A DNA stretch of 64,000 nucleotides from Vibrio tubiashii (lineage in GTDB: Bacteria > Pseudomonadota > Gammaproteobacteria > Enterobacterales > Vibrionaceae): NCBI RefSeq assembly GCF_028551255.1, contig NZ_CP117029.1, forward strand, positions 310,001 to 374,000. The letters run 5' to 3'. This document shows positions 62,790-64,000 of the stretch, in pieces. Made by a program: the position numbers and the translations under genes. Each line of letters opens with the position of its first letter. Positions within the stretch are counted from its first letter, which is position 1. The notes beneath the pieces were generated by a model. That model was given only the letters and a program-made list of their open reading frames with translations, did no database searches and was not told the origin of the DNA.

Positions 62790-63656
62790 ATGGCGGGTGA
62801 ATCAGCAGGGATTGAAACTCCTTTGGTTGATGGTTTAAGTCATGCCGAGCAGTGGTTGACTAACAATTCCGATCTTTTAGTGCAGTATGGCGTGAATATT
62901 ATTTCCGCAGTTCTGATCCTATTTATCGGTAACATTATCGTGAAAGCGGTAGCTAACAGTGTCGCTAAGGTACTGAACAAGAAAAAAATGGATAAGGCCG
63001 TCGTCGAGTTTATCCATGGTCTAGTTCGTTACCTTCTATTTGTTATTGTGCTGATTGCAGCTCTAGGTCGCTTAGGTGTACAAACCGCGTCTGTGGTGGC
63101 TGTTATCGGTGCGGCTGGCTTAGCCGTAGGTTTAGCTCTACAGGGCTCGCTTTCTAACTTTGCTGCTGGTGTGCTAATTGTTGCTTTCCGTCCATTTAAG
63201 TCGGGCGACTACGTGGAAATTGGCGGTGTGGCAGGCTCGGTAGACTCAATCCAGATTTTCCAAACCGTGCTAACTACGCCAGACAACAAAATGGTCGTGG
63301 TGCCGAATGGTAGTGTAATTGGTAGTCCAATCACTAACTACTCACGTCATGAAACACGCCGAATTGATCTGATGATTGGTGTTTCGTACAGCGCAGATCT
63401 ACAGAAGACCAAAGAGCTACTGACAAAGATTTGTGAATCAGATGAGCGCATTCTTAAAGAGCCTGGTGTACAGGTTGGCGTGCATACTCTAGCTGACTCT
63501 TCAGTTAACTTTGTCGTGCGCCCTTGGGTTAAAACCGCCGACTACTGGAATGTCTACTTCGACTTGATGCAAGCAATCAAAGAAGGCTTAGATAAAGAAG
63601 GTATCGAGATTCCATTCCCACAAATGGATGTTCATATGAACAAAGTGGATGCATAA
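62790..63656 (+). CDS. mscS: Small-conductance mechanosensitive channel MscS
   Basis: A 288-residue inner-membrane tension-gated channel releasing solutes on osmotic down-shock. Three membrane helices lie in the N-terminal half. The pore helix is AVIGAAGLAVGLALQGSLSN (about residues 105-124) with the Gly/Ala ridge of MscS, then FRPFKSGDYVEIGG and the cytoplasmic vestibule. GAGAGG precedes the ATG. It is monocistronic, often found after fba in vibrios. Confidence 0.95.
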   Translation: MAGESAGIETPLVDGLSHAEQWLTNNSDLLVQYGVNIISAVLILFIGNIIVKAVANSVAKVLNKKKMDKAVVEFIHGLVRYLLFVIVLIAALGRLGVQTASVVAVIGAAGLAVGLALQGSLSNFAAGVLIVAFRPFKSGDYVEIGGVAGSVDSIQIFQTVLTTPDNKMVVVPNGSVIGSPITNYSRHETRRIDLMIGVSYSADLQKTKELLTKICESDERILKEPGVQVGVHTLADSSVNFVVRPWVKTADYWNVYFDLMQAIKEGLDKEGIEIPFPQMDVHMNKVDA

Positions 63657-63676
63657 TCTCTAAGCGTAGATTAAAC

Positions 63677-63703
63677 AAAGCGAGGCAAACTGCCTCGCTT
63701 TTT
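63677..63703. terminator. Bidirectional terminator, mscS / YbaK gene
   Basis: AAAGCGAGGCA-AAC-TGCCTCGCTTT with A and T tracts. It adjoins the TAA stop of the convergent minus-strand gene. Confidence 0.88.
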
Positions 63704-64000
63704 ACATTTCTAGCACTTTATTTTCTAGCGAGCTTAAGACGGTTTTTAATTGGTTGGCTGGGATGCCAAAGGTCACCTCTGGTTTACCCGGTGTATATAA
63801 GATTTCATTGTGTTGATACAGTTTGCTATCCACAATAATTTCTACTTCAGTAGGCAGACCGAAAGGGCACACCGCTCCCGGTACGCAACCAATCTGCTCA
63901 ATCATTTCCTCATTGCTGACTATCGAAGGCCGCTTCCCGGTTAGGGCTTTAATCCCCTTAGTGTCTAAACGGCTATCTTTGTCGGTGAGAAGCAACGCAT
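63702..64000 (-). CDS. YbaK/EbsC-type aminoacyl-tRNA deacylase, 3' part
   Basis: The C-terminal 98 or so codons of a YbaK-domain protein; the frame is still open at the window edge, so the N-terminus lies beyond 64000. Family sequence is visible in LTGKRPSIVSNEEMIEQIGC, CPFGLPTEVEIIVDSKLYQH and PGKPEVTFGIPANQL. Such proteins hydrolyse mischarged tRNA (editing). The substrate cannot be told from this part. Confidence 0.82.
   Translation of the reverse strand, partial: ALLLTDKDSRLDTKGIKALTGKRPSIVSNEEMIEQIGCVPGAVCPFGLPTEVEIIVDSKLYQHNEILYTPGKPEVTFGIPANQLKTVLSSLENKVLEM

Overview
The window is chromosomal DNA from a gamma-proteobacterium of the family Vibrionaceae, most likely the genus Vibrio. 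The basis is the 16S/23S sequence type, the tandem rRNA operons, the gene orders (yrbG-kdsD-kdsC-lptCAB-rpoN-hpf-ptsN-rapZ-ptsO, mlaFEDCB-ibaG-murA, epd-pgk-fba, rdgB-DUF4426-yggU-yggT-proC-yggS-pilTU, endA-rsmE-gshB-yqgE-ruvX), and the dispersed CYAG-TTTT octamer repeats. The species cannot be fixed by eye. Almost everything is core housekeeping DNA; no prophage, insertion sequence, integron or CRISPR array was seen.

Layout. 1-7300: the 3' part of one rRNA operon (23S, 5S), then a complete second operon in the same direction (16S, tRNA-Ile, tRNA-Ala, 23S, 5S, tRNA-Asp). 7300-7760: an intergenic octamer tandem repeat. 7761-15100: a DedA membrane protein, a cation/proton antiporter, MetJ-operated metH and mgtE. 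15210-22907: the minus-strand rpoN/lpt/kds operon, combining nitrogen-PTS control, sigma-54, ribosome hibernation, LPS transport and Kdo synthesis. 23151-28580: the divergent mla phospholipid-transport operon with ibaG and murA, then plsC. 28644-29984: a two-gene unit of a di-iron (ODP-type) metallo-beta-lactamase-fold protein and a chemoreceptor-tip-like soluble protein. 30166-33404: two minus-strand tRNA arrays (Asn-Thr-Asn-Thr-Phe and Asn-Phe-Thr-Phe, listed left to right) around a Cache chemoreceptor gene, with a duplicated terminator and a decayed tRNA end. 33508-36061: mltC, yggX, mutY. 36251-38025: trmB and glsB. 38030-38257: a second octamer repeat. 38258-45204: hemW, rdgB, DUF4426, yggU, yggT, proC and yggS (minus), then pilT-pilU (plus). 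45292-49547: ferrous iron operon feoA-feoB plus a 51-residue Cys-rich membrane protein, and divergently two small exported proteins, with Fur-like and FNR-like sites between. 49620-56061: ruvX, yqgE, gshB, rsmE, endA, sprT, a DUF2189 membrane protein and metK. 56384-62465: tkt, a small zinc-ribbon protein, epd, pgk and fbaA. 62790-64000: an MscS channel and the 3' part of a YbaK-type gene cut by the window edge.

How the parts work together. Cell-envelope functions dominate the centre: LPS export, Kdo, phospholipid retrograde transport, UDP-GlcNAc enolpyruvyl transfer, phosphatidate synthesis and a lytic transglycosylase. metH and metK carry the same perfect 8-bp MetJ box, so methionine regeneration and SAM synthesis should respond together. 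tkt and fbaA carry related LacI-family palindromes. The most unusual locus is the ODP/mini-chemoreceptor pair; the next is the Fur/FNR-associated exported pair beside feoAB, whose two predicted mature proteins both begin with histidine.
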